Source: Methanomicrobiaceae archaeon (GTDB lineage: Archaea > Halobacteriota > Methanomicrobia > Methanomicrobiales > Methanomicrobiaceae). Taken from it: DNA of 64,000 nucleotides. Where the stretch lies: the NCBI GenBank assembly GCA_029762625.1, contig JARVGI010000004.1, positions 1 to 64,000 on the forward strand, given 5' to 3'. How positions within the stretch are numbered: position 1 is the first letter of the stretch; every line of letters starts with the position of its first letter. A program made the translations under genes and the position numbers. Below are positions 35,019 through 43,901 of this stretch, in pieces. Under the pieces are notes generated by a model that saw nothing but the letters and a program-made list of their open reading frames with translations, was not told the origin of the DNA and did not search any database.

Positions 35019-36533
35019 ATGAGGCTTGCAAAAAAATTCGCGTTCGACGTGAGCTACACATTCATCGCAGCACTCATTCTCAGGTTCTCGGCCATCCCGA
35101 TCACGATATTTCTCGGCAGGCTGCTTGGCGCCGACGACCTCGGGTTGTACCGCATGGTCCTCTCGATCTACAACCTCTCCGTCCTTTTTGTCGGCATCGG
35201 GATCCCGGCAGCGATGATCAAGTTCATCGCAGAAAATATCGAACAGCGCGATTCCATCAAATCCACGTATTCCACCTGTTTATTCAGCCTCCTCCTCATC
35301 GGGGTGGCTATCGTGCCGGTATTTTACGGCCTCTCGGGGGTGTTTGCGGAAACGTTTCAGATGCCGGAGCTGGAGGCGCTCATCAAAGTAATCGCGTTCG
35401 TGTTCCCGTTCTGGATGGCATACGACGCCACGCTCGGGCTGTTAAACGGGCTCCGCATGATGAAGGGCTACGCGTTCGGGCAGATCTCGCAGGCACTCCT
35501 CATGGTTCTTCTGACAATCCTGTTTCTGTTTCTGGATTTCGGGGTAATCGGGGCCGTATACGCGATAGTGCTCTCCTATATCGTCACCTCGCTGATGCTG
35601 GTCTACCTTGCCAGATCCTTCATCCAGACACGAATTGCAGATTTCGTTGCACGGATCAAGCAAATCGCCGGGTTCGGGTCCCAGATCATGATCGCAAACG
35701 CGGTGAATACCATCAATTACCAGGCCGATGTCGTCTTTGTCGGGTATTTCCTGCTCGCCGCCGATGTCGGGTACTATGCTGTTGCCGCATCTCTCTCGAG
35801 GCTGCTCTGGGTCCTTCCCCAGAGCGTCCAGCGCATCACCTACCCGTCACTCTCCGAGTACTGGGCGCACAATGACCATGCGCTTTTCAATGAGGTGGTG
35901 AACAAGGCCATCCAGTACACTGCGTGCATCATGACCCCGATGGTCCTGTTCGTGATTTTTTATTCGAAGGATATCATCAGCCTCACCATGGGAGAGGGGT
36001 TCGAGGCATCCGTATTGCCGCTGCTCATCCTCCTGGTGGGCGGTTCGATCAACGCGATCATCCAGCGTCCGATCGGGTCAATCCTCTATGCAATAGGCCT
36101 GCCCACCCTGAACCTGAAAATTTTTTCGAGTGTTGCCATACTCAACATCATCTTAAACATCATGCTGATCCCCCCGTTCGGCATCATCGGGGCAGCCTTT
36201 GCGACAAGTATCACCCTGTTGCTGGTGACTGCGCTGGTGATGTATTTTGCCCAGCGGATCGCAGGAGTGCAGCTCGATCTCGCATGGTTCATCAAGCTCG
36301 GCGGGATCGCTTCTTTGAGCGCGGCGCTGTTCGTTCTGGCCGGGTCCTACAGCATCGCCACCGGAGCGATCATCGTTGCCGCCAACGTGATCCTGATCTG
36401 GACATATTTCCTTGAAACAAGCGATAAGCACTACATCAAAAGCATCGTGGACGAAATGACCGCACACCTGTATGTATGGCAGGGGATTAAAGCGATGTAC
36501 GCCAGCATGTCGGGTATGGTGAAAAAACCCTGA
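35019..36533 (+). CDS. Oligosaccharide flippase (Wzx/MOP superfamily)
   Basis: A 504-residue polytopic membrane protein with about twelve to fourteen helices. The N-terminus resembles polysaccharide-export flippases of the MOP superfamily (ITIFLGRLLGADDLGLYRM; GIPAAMIKFIAE), with a second-half motif of the same type (YQADVVFVGYFLLAADVGYYAVA). It should move lipid-linked glycan across the membrane. ATG 35019 has GGAGGG at 5 nt. Its partner in the same transcript is the GT4 enzyme upstream. Family membership is clear; the substrate is unknown. Confidence 0.88.
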   Translation: MRLAKKFAFDVSYTFIAALILRFSAIPITIFLGRLLGADDLGLYRMVLSIYNLSVLFVGIGIPAAMIKFIAENIEQRDSIKSTYSTCLFSLLLIGVAIVPVFYGLSGVFAETFQMPELEALIKVIAFVFPFWMAYDATLGLLNGLRMMKGYAFGQISQALLMVLLTILFLFLDFGVIGAVYAIVLSYIVTSLMLVYLARSFIQTRIADFVARIKQIAGFGSQIMIANAVNTINYQADVVFVGYFLLAADVGYYAVAASLSRLLWVLPQSVQRITYPSLSEYWAHNDHALFNEVVNKAIQYTACIMTPMVLFVIFYSKDIISLTMGEGFEASVLPLLILLVGGSINAIIQRPIGSILYAIGLPTLNLKIFSSVAILNIILNIMLIPPFGIIGAAFATSITLLLVTALVMYFAQRIAGVQLDLAWFIKLGGIASLSAALFVLAGSYSIATGAIIVAANVILIWTYFLETSDKHYIKSIVDEMTAHLYVWQGIKAMYASMSGMVKKP

Positions 36534-36910
36534 TTTCAAGGACGGTACCATGTATTCCCATCGCACACACCCACACACACGAAAGAGCCCGGGACCGCCC
36601 CCGCGCACCGGCGTACGACAGTATACGCAATTCATTGACCTATTGCATCGTACCGCTGTCTGGGATGAACCCCGCGGTTCCTGCCGGCACCCTCCCGTTT
36701 CCTCCCGCGCCGACACCGGCACGCACACGAGGGGAGAGGATTGCACCGGGGGCATTCGGGGTGCTCGGCGAGGGGTGTGCGGACCGGCGCTGAGAACCGC
36801 GCACCCTCCACCCCTGCGGGGCCTCCCGCAGCAGTCCCTGAAGAACTGCCCGGGACCACACGCGGCGTCGATGCAGCGCGCATCTGCTGATTTACCAGGA
36901 TCCTGATACC
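36534..36910. other. GC-rich gap without a supported gene
   Basis: The gap is GC-rich throughout and lacks the AT-rich block seen before most genes here. Frames exist on both strands but have Pro/Arg/His-rich composition, no ribosome site and no domain. The following gene may therefore be read from the flippase transcript. I see no repeat or RNA gene in it. Confidence 0.4.
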
Positions 36911-38035
36911 ATGGCCGTACAGCATATCCGGACCGTCGACGAGGGCGAACTCGAGAACGTGGCGGAATTTCTTTCGCACTGGCACAACCATACGCCGGAA
37001 ACATGGATGCAGCGGTTCGAGAGCTGGTGGAGAGAGAATCCCGCCACCACCGACACCATACCCTGTGGATGGGTACTCGAAGAAGGTCCGGAAATCCTTG
37101 GATTCATCGGCAACATTCCGGTCTCGTTCCAGGTAGCCGGAAGGAAAGAAACCGCCATCGCCGGCACCTCATGGTGCACGAAACCCTCTGCCCGCGGATT
37201 TGGCAGCCTTAAGCTCGTCCAGACGTTCACCGCGCAGGATGGGGGAGCCCTGCTTATCAATAACACCCCAAATGAAGCGGCACAGAAGATATACCCAAAA
37301 TATGGGTATCAGTGCATCCGGCTTCCCCGGGGTGGCGTGGAATACTGGTATGTGCGCAATTACGACGGATTCCTGTCGCTTCTCGAACGCTACCACCTCA
37401 CGTCGCAGCCGCTGCGCGACATGATCAGGGGCATGAAATATTCCCTGAAATATCTTTCACCGGTTATTCAGGGTTTTAAAGACTGGAGCCTGTCAAAATC
37501 AGGGGATACGGAACTGAGGTTTACTCACTGCCGGGAATGCGACGACCAGTTCACCGCCCTCTGGGAATCGCATCGAACACCGGATGCGGTGACGGTGTAC
37601 CGGGATGCAGAGACCCTCAACTGGCTGTATTTTGCGAAAAGCGTCGCCGATAAACGCCATGTCATCGCGTGCCACCTTGCAGAGACCGGGGAGCTGGTGG
37701 GCTACGCGGCATTTGACACCCTCTACGCAGATGAACAGGGAGGATATCTCCTGCAGCTGAAAGATGTGTTTGTTCCGGTCATGGATGACCGGCTCCTCCT
37801 GCTCCTGCTCGGGTATTCGTTTCAACTGGCAAAAGAGGTGAATGCTGATGCATTATCGCTCTGGCCGGCCGATGCAACGATGCAAAGGGTCCTAAAAAAG
37901 CATATCCTGACGAAGAGGCGTGTTTCGAAACCCTATTTTTACAAATATTGTGACAAAAATAACATATATAATATAAAAGATTATAGTCACTCATTCGTTC
38001 CATCATTCATCGATCCCGACGGAGGTCTCCTATGA
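36911..38035 (+). CDS. GNAT-like N-acyltransferase of the carrier-protein cluster
   Basis: A 374-residue protein with an N-terminal GNAT-like fold (GWVLEEGPEILGFIGNIPVSF; CTKPSARGFGSLKLVQTF; TPNEAAQKIYPKYGYQ, where the last element resembles the end of an acetyl-CoA N-acyltransferase domain) and a second, more diverged half (about 200-370), like tandem-GNAT or FemAB-type acyltransferases. It overlaps the AMP-forming ligase downstream by 4 nt (ATGA), and the ligase is followed at once by the phosphopantetheinyl transferase. A role in moving an acyl or aminoacyl group from the nearby carrier protein to a sugar amine is inferred from this context only. Confidence 0.65.
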   Translation: MAVQHIRTVDEGELENVAEFLSHWHNHTPETWMQRFESWWRENPATTDTIPCGWVLEEGPEILGFIGNIPVSFQVAGRKETAIAGTSWCTKPSARGFGSLKLVQTFTAQDGGALLINNTPNEAAQKIYPKYGYQCIRLPRGGVEYWYVRNYDGFLSLLERYHLTSQPLRDMIRGMKYSLKYLSPVIQGFKDWSLSKSGDTELRFTHCRECDDQFTALWESHRTPDAVTVYRDAETLNWLYFAKSVADKRHVIACHLAETGELVGYAAFDTLYADEQGGYLLQLKDVFVPVMDDRLLLLLLGYSFQLAKEVNADALSLWPADATMQRVLKKHILTKRRVSKPYFYKYCDKNNIYNIKDYSHSFVPSFIDPDGGLL

Positions 38036-39537
38036 ATTTCGCGCACTACCTGCTTGAAAATACCGGAGAAAAGACCACCAATTTCGTGCTGGGGAGCAGA
38101 TGCCACCTCACGTATCAGGATCTCAACGAAAAGGTGAATGCACTGGCATCCTATCTTACACGCAAATTCGGATGCGGACATGAGATACTGCTCAATGCTG
38201 ACAACAGCACGTTCTTTATCATCGCGTACCTGGGCATTATCAGGAGCGGAAATACCGCGGCGGTCATCGAGACGCGCATCTCAGACGCACACCTGAACGA
38301 TATCCTGTGCCGGTGCTCGATTTCCGCCATCCTTGTCCAGAACAGGTACCGGCAGAGATTCGAGGATTCGTGCGAAATTTTGGGCGAATCATTCCTCGAA
38401 TCCCTCCCGGCGGAATTCAGTCCTCCTGAGGTGGAATCGGATGACGACGACACGGCAGTTATCCTCTTTACGTCGGGAAGCACCGGACAAAAGAAGGGCG
38501 TCATGCTGAGCCATAAGAATCTCCGTGCGAACACCGATTCGATCATCAGGTACCTTGAACTGACCGCGGCGGACCGCATCTATGCTGTGCTGCCCTTCTC
38601 CTACACCTTTGGCACATCGCTGCTCAACACCCATCTCAGGGTGGGAGGCAGCGTGGTGCTGGGCAATCCCATATTCCTTGGTTCCATCCTGAATGAAATG
38701 AACGCGTACGAGTGCACCGGATTTGCCGGCGTGCCCAGCACCTACCAGATCCTGATTAACAAGACCGATTTCCTGCAGCGATCCTTCCCGACGCTCCGGT
38801 ATTTCCAGCAGGCAGGGGGCCATCTTGCTGACAAATTTAAACTCATGATCGCAGAGGCCTTCACGGACAAGCAGTTCTACACCATGTACGGGCTTACGGA
38901 AGCAACCGCCAGGTGCTCGTATCTTCCCCCCCACCTCCTGCGGGAAAAACCGGGGTCGATTGGCAGGGGCATCCCCGGTGTCAGGCTGGAAGTCATCAAG
39001 CCCGATGGAACCCTCGCACAACCCCACGAGATAGGGGAGATTACCGTTGTCGGGGACAATGTAATGAAGGGGTATTACAAGGATCCGGAGGCCACACGGG
39101 AGAGAATCCGCGATGGAAGGCTTTATACAGGCGACATTGCCACGGTCGACGAAGAGGGCGATGTGTACTACCTCGAGAGGCGGAGCAGCATCATTAAATC
39201 CGGAGGATTCAGGATATCCCCCAAGGAAGTCGAGGGTGTCATCAACAGTATTGACGGCGTGAGCCTTGGCATTGTGATGGGCATTATCGATGAACTCCTC
39301 GGCGAATCCGTGGGCGCCGTTGTACGGCCGGAAAACGGTTCCAACCGGGCGCTCTACGAGATGATACTCCAGGGATGCGGGCAGGAACTCCCCTCCTATA
39401 AAATCCCCAGAAAGATCCTGTTTCTCGATGAATTCCCCCTGAATTCATCACTCAAATACGACATGGAAAGACTCAAGCAGCTGCTCGAATCCAATGAGGG
39501 AGAGCAGGGAAAGAATCTCTTTGTGCAAAAGGCCTGA
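38032..39537 (+). CDS. AMP-forming acyl/aminoacyl ligase (ANL superfamily)
   Basis: A 501-residue adenylating enzyme. All core motifs are visible: the P-loop LFTSGSTGQKKG (146-157), FSYTFG, the acid-binding region FAGVPSTYQ, MYGLTEA, YTGDIA, the hinge/Arg region IIKSGGFRISPKEVE and a terminal Lys region (NSSLKYDM). ANL enzymes activate a carboxylic or amino acid as adenylate and pass it to CoA or to the phosphopantetheine of a carrier protein. With an acyl carrier protein and a phosphopantetheinyl transferase within 2 kb, the carrier is the likely acceptor. It resembles ligases of bacterial exosortase-linked exopolysaccharide clusters in layout. Substrate unknown. Confidence 0.85.
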   Translation: MNFAHYLLENTGEKTTNFVLGSRCHLTYQDLNEKVNALASYLTRKFGCGHEILLNADNSTFFIIAYLGIIRSGNTAAVIETRISDAHLNDILCRCSISAILVQNRYRQRFEDSCEILGESFLESLPAEFSPPEVESDDDDTAVILFTSGSTGQKKGVMLSHKNLRANTDSIIRYLELTAADRIYAVLPFSYTFGTSLLNTHLRVGGSVVLGNPIFLGSILNEMNAYECTGFAGVPSTYQILINKTDFLQRSFPTLRYFQQAGGHLADKFKLMIAEAFTDKQFYTMYGLTEATARCSYLPPHLLREKPGSIGRGIPGVRLEVIKPDGTLAQPHEIGEITVVGDNVMKGYYKDPEATRERIRDGRLYTGDIATVDEEGDVYYLERRSSIIKSGGFRISPKEVEGVINSIDGVSLGIVMGIIDELLGESVGAVVRPENGSNRALYEMILQGCGQELPSYKIPRKILFLDEFPLNSSLKYDMERLKQLLESNEGEQGKNLFVQKA

Positions 39538-39539
39538 GG

Positions 39540-40274
39540 ATGCATATGGACACCGGTACATGCCAGCCCTCGAGTGCACGGATCCCTCCCGGCGCAGGCA
39601 GGGGCATGCCGGCCATCACCCCGGCCCCCATCGATTCGTTTCACGAGGTGGCAGGGGCATGGCACCAGCACGATCTTCTCATCATCATGGCGGATACCGA
39701 GCGCGTTCTTTCCGGCTACGCCGACATCGTCGCTGTGAACGAGTGCTCGGGTGAGGAGCGATACCGCACCCGGTATGCCCGGCGCCGCCATGCCGCATCG
39801 TACATGCTTGCCAGGCTCGCCCTTGCCGCCATCCTGCGGAAACGATCGCCGGAAGATATCACGCTGGTAAAAGAACCCACCGGCGGCGTCCGTATAGCGG
39901 GAGAAGATTCGGTATACCTCTGCATCTCCTACACACACACCCTCCTCGCCCTCGCCTTCGCCCGCGCGAAGGTGGGCATCGATATCGAGCGCATCCGGCC
40001 CCTTGCAATCAACCATATCCCTGCGCTTGTCAGTACGATCTGTGATGAACAGCCCGAAATCCCGCCGGATTGTACCGCATTCCTCCAGCACTGGACGGCA
40101 CTGGAAGCACACGCAAAATACTCGAATATACCGCTCTGGAAAATGCTGCAAAACCCGCATGCCGGACGGCAGGGTCATGCTGCAAGTTACCTCATCCAGG
40201 GCAGCGCCGTCCTGTCGGTGGTAACGGAGACGCCCTGCCCGATCCACCGCATCCAGTGCCTGAGAAACCAATAG
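39540..40274 (+). CDS. 4'-phosphopantetheinyl transferase (Sfp-like)
   Basis: A 244-residue protein with an Sfp-type signature. The Mg-binding motif VGIDIERI has Asp148 and Glu150; the second signature FLQHWTALEAHAKY keeps Trp, Glu189 and Lys193, although the usual Lys of the W-T-x-K-E-A motif is Leu. CISYTHTLLALAFA corresponds to the conserved Ser-x-x-His region. Sfp-like enzymes attach phosphopantetheine from CoA to the serine of a carrier protein; the small carrier at 41318 is the obvious target. The start ATG follows the ligase stop by 2 nt, so the two are coupled. The first 35 residues look unstructured, and ATG 39546 is an alternative. Such transferases are uncommon in archaea. Confidence 0.78.
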   Translation: MHMDTGTCQPSSARIPPGAGRGMPAITPAPIDSFHEVAGAWHQHDLLIIMADTERVLSGYADIVAVNECSGEERYRTRYARRRHAASYMLARLALAAILRKRSPEDITLVKEPTGGVRIAGEDSVYLCISYTHTLLALAFARAKVGIDIERIRPLAINHIPALVSTICDEQPEIPPDCTAFLQHWTALEAHAKYSNIPLWKMLQNPHAGRQGHAASYLIQGSAVLSVVTETPCPIHRIQCLRNQ

Positions 40275-40284
40275 AACGGGGGGG

Positions 40285-41313
40285 TCAGGGAGAATACTCC
40301 GGGGAGAGCGCAAGCTTTTCAGCGATATCTTTCACGAGTGGTATCGTGACCCTTCCATTGAGTTTTTCAAGCCCTTCCTCCCGGGACATGGTCCCGCATC
40401 GGACAAGTCCGGCAATTTCACAGGCGTAGGGATGAAACCCGTACTTCTGGATATGGTTGAAAATGGTGAGAGAATTCAGCAGGCAGTTCGTCGAATTTTT
40501 ATCCCCGAGAGCGGGCGGTACCCAGCCGATATCGCCCAGGATACGGAGGATATTGCTCTCATCATAGTCCCAGACAAGGAGCGGATGAATCATGTACCTG
40601 GCGCCATCCTGCTTCCCCTGTCCTATAACATCCTTTTTGAGCAGAAACATCTCATCGTCATCGGCGATTCCCATCTTTTTCAGCTGCGCCTCAAAAAGGC
40701 TTCTCGACCACCGCATGAACGCCGGCGAGAGACGGATGACCGGGCTCAGGGTCTGTCCGGGGGTGAAGGCGAACATGATGTGCGGCGCCGCGCTGACGAC
40801 TGCCGCTTCCATCAATTTCTGCTTGACGATGCTGATACAGGTGTTGCAGATATCGCTTGCACGGAGCCGTGCAGCATCCGGATAGACATCATGTGATTGG
40901 GCAGCATTCCGAAACGCCCTCTTCAGGAGGTCCTCCTGCACGGTGAGGCGCAGGAACTCGGCACCGGCGACATCGCATATCGTCCGGGCATTCCGGATCG
41001 CCTGCGGGGAGATAAACCCGTTATCGAACAGGATCGCACGGATCCTGAGATCGGGATGTTCCTGCTTGATCCTGTAGAGCCCGTACGAGGAGTCTTTGCC
41101 CCCGGAAAGCGCATAGATCACATCAAGCGACCCCTCCCCCCGGGTATGCCCCAGCAATGCATCCATGTCCTTTTGCGCCAGAACACGTTCCTGCGGCGAG
41201 AATTCCGAAGGATTCCGGCAAAACTGGCACAGGCCGCTCTCGTGATCGATGTTCACGCCGGGCATTGCAGAATGCAGCACGCACCTCCTGCACATGTTAA
41301 CCGTCTCGTTCAT
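40285..41313 (-). CDS. N-acetyl sugar amidotransferase (WbpG/PseA-like, PP-loop)
   Basis: A 342-residue ATP-pyrophosphatase of the WbpG/PseA family, which turns an N-acetyl group on a bacterial surface sugar into an acetamidino group. Visible: N-terminal zinc-type cysteines (CRRC and CQFC), the PP-loop ALSGGKDSSYGLY, a central cysteine pair (DICNTC) and HPLLVWDYDE. ATG 41313 lies 4 nt after the stop of the carrier-protein gene, so the pair forms an operon; a longer frame from 41391 runs back into that gene and is rejected. It converges on the transferase gene at 40274. It fits with the aminotransferase and dehydrogenase at 47591-49788 in making an amidino-modified amino sugar. Confidence 0.82.
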   Translation of the reverse strand: MNETVNMCRRCVLHSAMPGVNIDHESGLCQFCRNPSEFSPQERVLAQKDMDALLGHTRGEGSLDVIYALSGGKDSSYGLYRIKQEHPDLRIRAILFDNGFISPQAIRNARTICDVAGAEFLRLTVQEDLLKRAFRNAAQSHDVYPDAARLRASDICNTCISIVKQKLMEAAVVSAAPHIMFAFTPGQTLSPVIRLSPAFMRWSRSLFEAQLKKMGIADDDEMFLLKKDVIGQGKQDGARYMIHPLLVWDYDESNILRILGDIGWVPPALGDKNSTNCLLNSLTIFNHIQKYGFHPYACEIAGLVRCGTMSREEGLEKLNGRVTIPLVKDIAEKLALSPEYSP

Positions 41314-41317
41314 ACGC

Positions 41318-41563
41318 TCACTTCGACAATTGGGAGATAAGGTTTGTAATGCCCTGCAGTGTATCAAAATTCTCCGGAGTGAGGTACTCACCAGGAATTT
41401 CTATCGCATAGCGGTCCTGGATAAAATCAACAAATTCGATCAGGCCGATGGAATCGATTATTCCCCGTTCGGTCAGCGAATCGGTGGTAGTGAGCAGTAC
41501 TGCTTCATCGAGAAAGGACTTTGTCCTTAAAAATCCTATCAATTCGTCGGTAACATCGTTCAT
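41318..41563 (-). CDS. Acyl carrier protein
   Basis: An 81-residue acidic protein with the carrier-protein pattern. Four-helix spacing is followed by the attachment motif IIDSIGLIEF, with Ser38 as the phosphopantetheine site, then EIPGEYLTPENFDTLQGI, typical of helix III and the C-terminus. It would carry an acyl or aminoacyl group activated by the ligase at 38032 after priming by the transferase at 39540. Stand-alone carrier proteins are rare in archaea, which generally lack fatty-acid synthase. It is co-transcribed with the amidotransferase. ATG 41563 has a weak GGAG about 12 nt upstream; the promoter region is AT-rich. Confidence 0.88.
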   Translation of the reverse strand: MNDVTDELIGFLRTKSFLDEAVLLTTTDSLTERGIIDSIGLIEFVDFIQDRYAIEIPGEYLTPENFDTLQGITNLISQLSK

Positions 41564-42032
41564 AGCATATTCGCTCCAGTCGATGATGGTCGTGAGTATT
41601 GATCGGTGTATTATAAATTCGATAATATATAATTTGCCCTCGTATCATTCACCCTTCCGGAGTCCTTTCTTCGTATAAACCGGTTATTTTCGCAAAATGC
41701 AATTAATGTACGATTACATTCAAAAAAAAATTCAAAATTGCCTCATTTTCCCAATAGTATCTCCTTTTCGGGGCGCTATTACGGATTTGATACGTTGAAT
41801 GGCGATTTTCGGGGGAAAAGGCTCAAATCCCCAACGCCATACCATGGCAGCAATGCACAAATATATGCCAGGAGAAGTTCTCTTCTAAGAAGATAGGTTC
41901 TCTGGGGATTATTCCAGCATTCCCCATCATGTCAATTCATGCCGTTTATCAAAAATACTCGGAAGAATGCATCTCATATAAACTATGGGGCAACATTTAT
42001 TTATATAATATTATAATTACTGTTCGGTGGAT
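41564..42032. other. Divergent promoter region between ACP and NadE-like genes
   Basis: An AT-rich region of about 470 bp with minus-strand TATA-like stretches at about 41605-41635 and a plus-strand TATA box at about 41997-42010 (TTTATTTATATAA). No convincing gene lies between them. Confidence 0.5.
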
Positions 42033-43007
42033 ATGATGATCGAGCAAGAACTCAAGAAACACCCGGATGAAAATGCTGAAAAAATTGCCGCATTCATTCG
42101 CCATACACTATTCGAGCAATTCAGGAAGAAAGGGGCCGTATTAGGAGTGTCGGGGGGGATTGATTCCGCCGTCGCACTCCACCTGCTGGTGAAATCGATC
42201 GGCAGGGAACGGGTTCAGGCACTGCTGCTGCCCGAGAAAGAATCAGCTCCCTCCAGTCGCCAGCTCGGTGCAGAGCTCTGCGAGCAGCTCGGCGTTGCCT
42301 GCACGGAGATCCCTATCACCCCCATCCTCGAAGGGCTCGGTATCTATCAGAAAAAACTGGACCTGATCAGGAGGTACTATCCAGAGTACGATCCGGACGT
42401 ACATGCCACCTCCCTCGCCCTCCCCCATGATCTGATGGACCAGTCTTTGCTCAACATTCCCTACCTGAAACTGGTGAATGACGGATCCGTGGTCGGCGAA
42501 AAACGCCTCCACGCAAAGGACTACCTCGAGATCATCGGGCTGCAGAATGTCAAGCAGCGCGCCAGAATGATTGTGCTCTACATGGTCGCAGAGCAGATGA
42601 ACTACGCGGTCTGCGGAACGACAAACAAGACCGAAGCGCATTGCGGATTTTACGTGAAATACGGGGACGGCGGGGTCGACATCGAGCCCCTCGAGGACTG
42701 TTACAAAACGCAGGTGTTCGAGATGGCGCGCCACCTGAATGTGGACCCGCGGATCATCGAACGCCCGCCGAGCCCCGATACCTGGAGCCATTACACCCCC
42801 GACGAGGATTTTATGTGGCGCATGCCGGTAGAGGTCCTCGATCAGCTCCTCTATGCGGATGAGCACGAGTTGCCGCTGGAGACCATCGTGGAGAGCACCG
42901 GCCTGCCCGCAGAAATGATCCTCAAGGGCCAGAAGCATGTCACCAGAATGAAGCATGCTGCAGCGTTCACCTCTGCACCGCCGCCGACCTGCCTGCTCGA
43001 TGAATGA
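42033..43007 (+). CDS. NAD+ synthetase-like PP-loop amidoligase (NadE family)
   Basis: A 324-residue NadE-family enzyme, longer than the usual archaeal NadE (about 250-280). Visible: PP-loop GVSGGIDSAVALH, the family block QRARMIVLYMVAEQMNYAVCGTTNKTE, KYGDGGVDIEPLEDCYKTQV and PSPDTWSHYTPDEDF. NadE amidates deamido-NAD with ammonia and ATP. This one has about 70 extra residues between the PP-loop half and the QRARM block (about 105-175), and changes near the C-terminal substrate loop. Because it stands among sugar-modifying genes, it may amidate or aminate another carboxylate. The start is probably ATG 42033 or 42036 (leaderless); GTG 42027 is in frame. Confidence 0.72.
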   Translation: MMIEQELKKHPDENAEKIAAFIRHTLFEQFRKKGAVLGVSGGIDSAVALHLLVKSIGRERVQALLLPEKESAPSSRQLGAELCEQLGVACTEIPITPILEGLGIYQKKLDLIRRYYPEYDPDVHATSLALPHDLMDQSLLNIPYLKLVNDGSVVGEKRLHAKDYLEIIGLQNVKQRARMIVLYMVAEQMNYAVCGTTNKTEAHCGFYVKYGDGGVDIEPLEDCYKTQVFEMARHLNVDPRIIERPPSPDTWSHYTPDEDFMWRMPVEVLDQLLYADEHELPLETIVESTGLPAEMILKGQKHVTRMKHAAAFTSAPPPTCLLDE

Positions 43008-43043
43008 TACGGCGTGTTGGTTCGCCCGTATGGGCGATGACCA

Positions 43044-43781
43044 TCAATCGGTTTTTCCCACCGCCGCAAGGTAGAGGGCATACTGCGCTTCCCCGTCGAT
43101 CCCCAGCAGGGAATTGAGCTCATCGTCGTGGAATGCTCCGACAGCACAGGCAGCGCAGCCCACCGCCTGCGCCGCGAGGTAGAGATTCTGGCATACGTGA
43201 CCCACATCGATATGCATATACCGGTACCCGCGTTCACCGTAGCGCCATGTCATCCGGTAGACATCCGCCGTCCAGATGAACGTCACCGCGTTTTCCTTCA
43301 GGAATCTCTGGTTGACGCATGCCGCCGCCACGCTGTCGGCAATATGCGGATCCGCATTCACCCCGGCGAGGCGGTGGGTCAATGCCAGATAGCGATAGAG
43401 CCCCGGATCAATGCCCTCGACATTGTTTGCCAGGAGGTAGGTCTCCAGGCAATGCCGTGCACCGGCGGACGGCACGGTCCTGAACGTGAAGAGATCGCGC
43501 ATGGTCTTTTTGACGCCCTGCGTTGCCCAGAGAAGAAAGGAGAGCTCATCGAGTGCCACCGGGGCATCACGGTACGTCCGCACACTCTCCCGCCCCGAAA
43601 TGGCATCGCGCAGCGTGATCTCGTCCACCCCGACCGATTCCGGAGGGGCAAGATCGATGACCTCCCCGTTGCCGGTATACGCCACCTCGAGCGGGGGCTG
43701 TGGCATCCCCCTCATCTGATCCGACGGCTGAAGATATTCAAAACGGGTCTTTCGCATAAATTCCCGGCCAATCTGTTCCAT
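43044..43781 (-). CDS. SagB/ThcOx-type nitroreductase-family oxidoreductase
   Basis: A 245-residue FMN-dependent nitroreductase-family protein of the SagB type. Visible: RDAISGRESVRTYRDAPVAL, LSFLLWATQGVK, TVPSAGARHCLETYL and the C-terminal GHVCQNLYLAAQAVGCAACAVGAFHDDELN. Bacterial SagB enzymes dehydrogenate azolines in peptide natural products, but many archaeal members occur alone with unknown substrates. ATG 43781 follows GAGAGGTGA; a frame extending to 43802 contains that site. There is no cyclodehydratase or precursor peptide nearby. It ends 36 bp from the convergent NadE-like gene. Confidence 0.8.
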   Translation of the reverse strand: MEQIGREFMRKTRFEYLQPSDQMRGMPQPPLEVAYTGNGEVIDLAPPESVGVDEITLRDAISGRESVRTYRDAPVALDELSFLLWATQGVKKTMRDLFTFRTVPSAGARHCLETYLLANNVEGIDPGLYRYLALTHRLAGVNADPHIADSVAAACVNQRFLKENAVTFIWTADVYRMTWRYGERGYRYMHIDVGHVCQNLYLAAQAVGCAACAVGAFHDDELNSLLGIDGEAQYALYLAAVGKTD

Positions 43782-43901
43782 ATCATTCACCTCTCCCTGC
43801 ATACCTCATTCACGTCGCTTCGCCTCTCCGGATTCTTCGACGGGAGGAACCCTGCCCACCCGATCAGGGTGCATGAGCAGGCGCAGCCATGGCACGACAA
43901 A

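Noticed and set aside
36550-36906. A 118-codon frame in the gap before the GNAT gene
   Set aside because: Composition is rich in Pro/Arg/His/Cys, with no ribosome site, promoter or domain.
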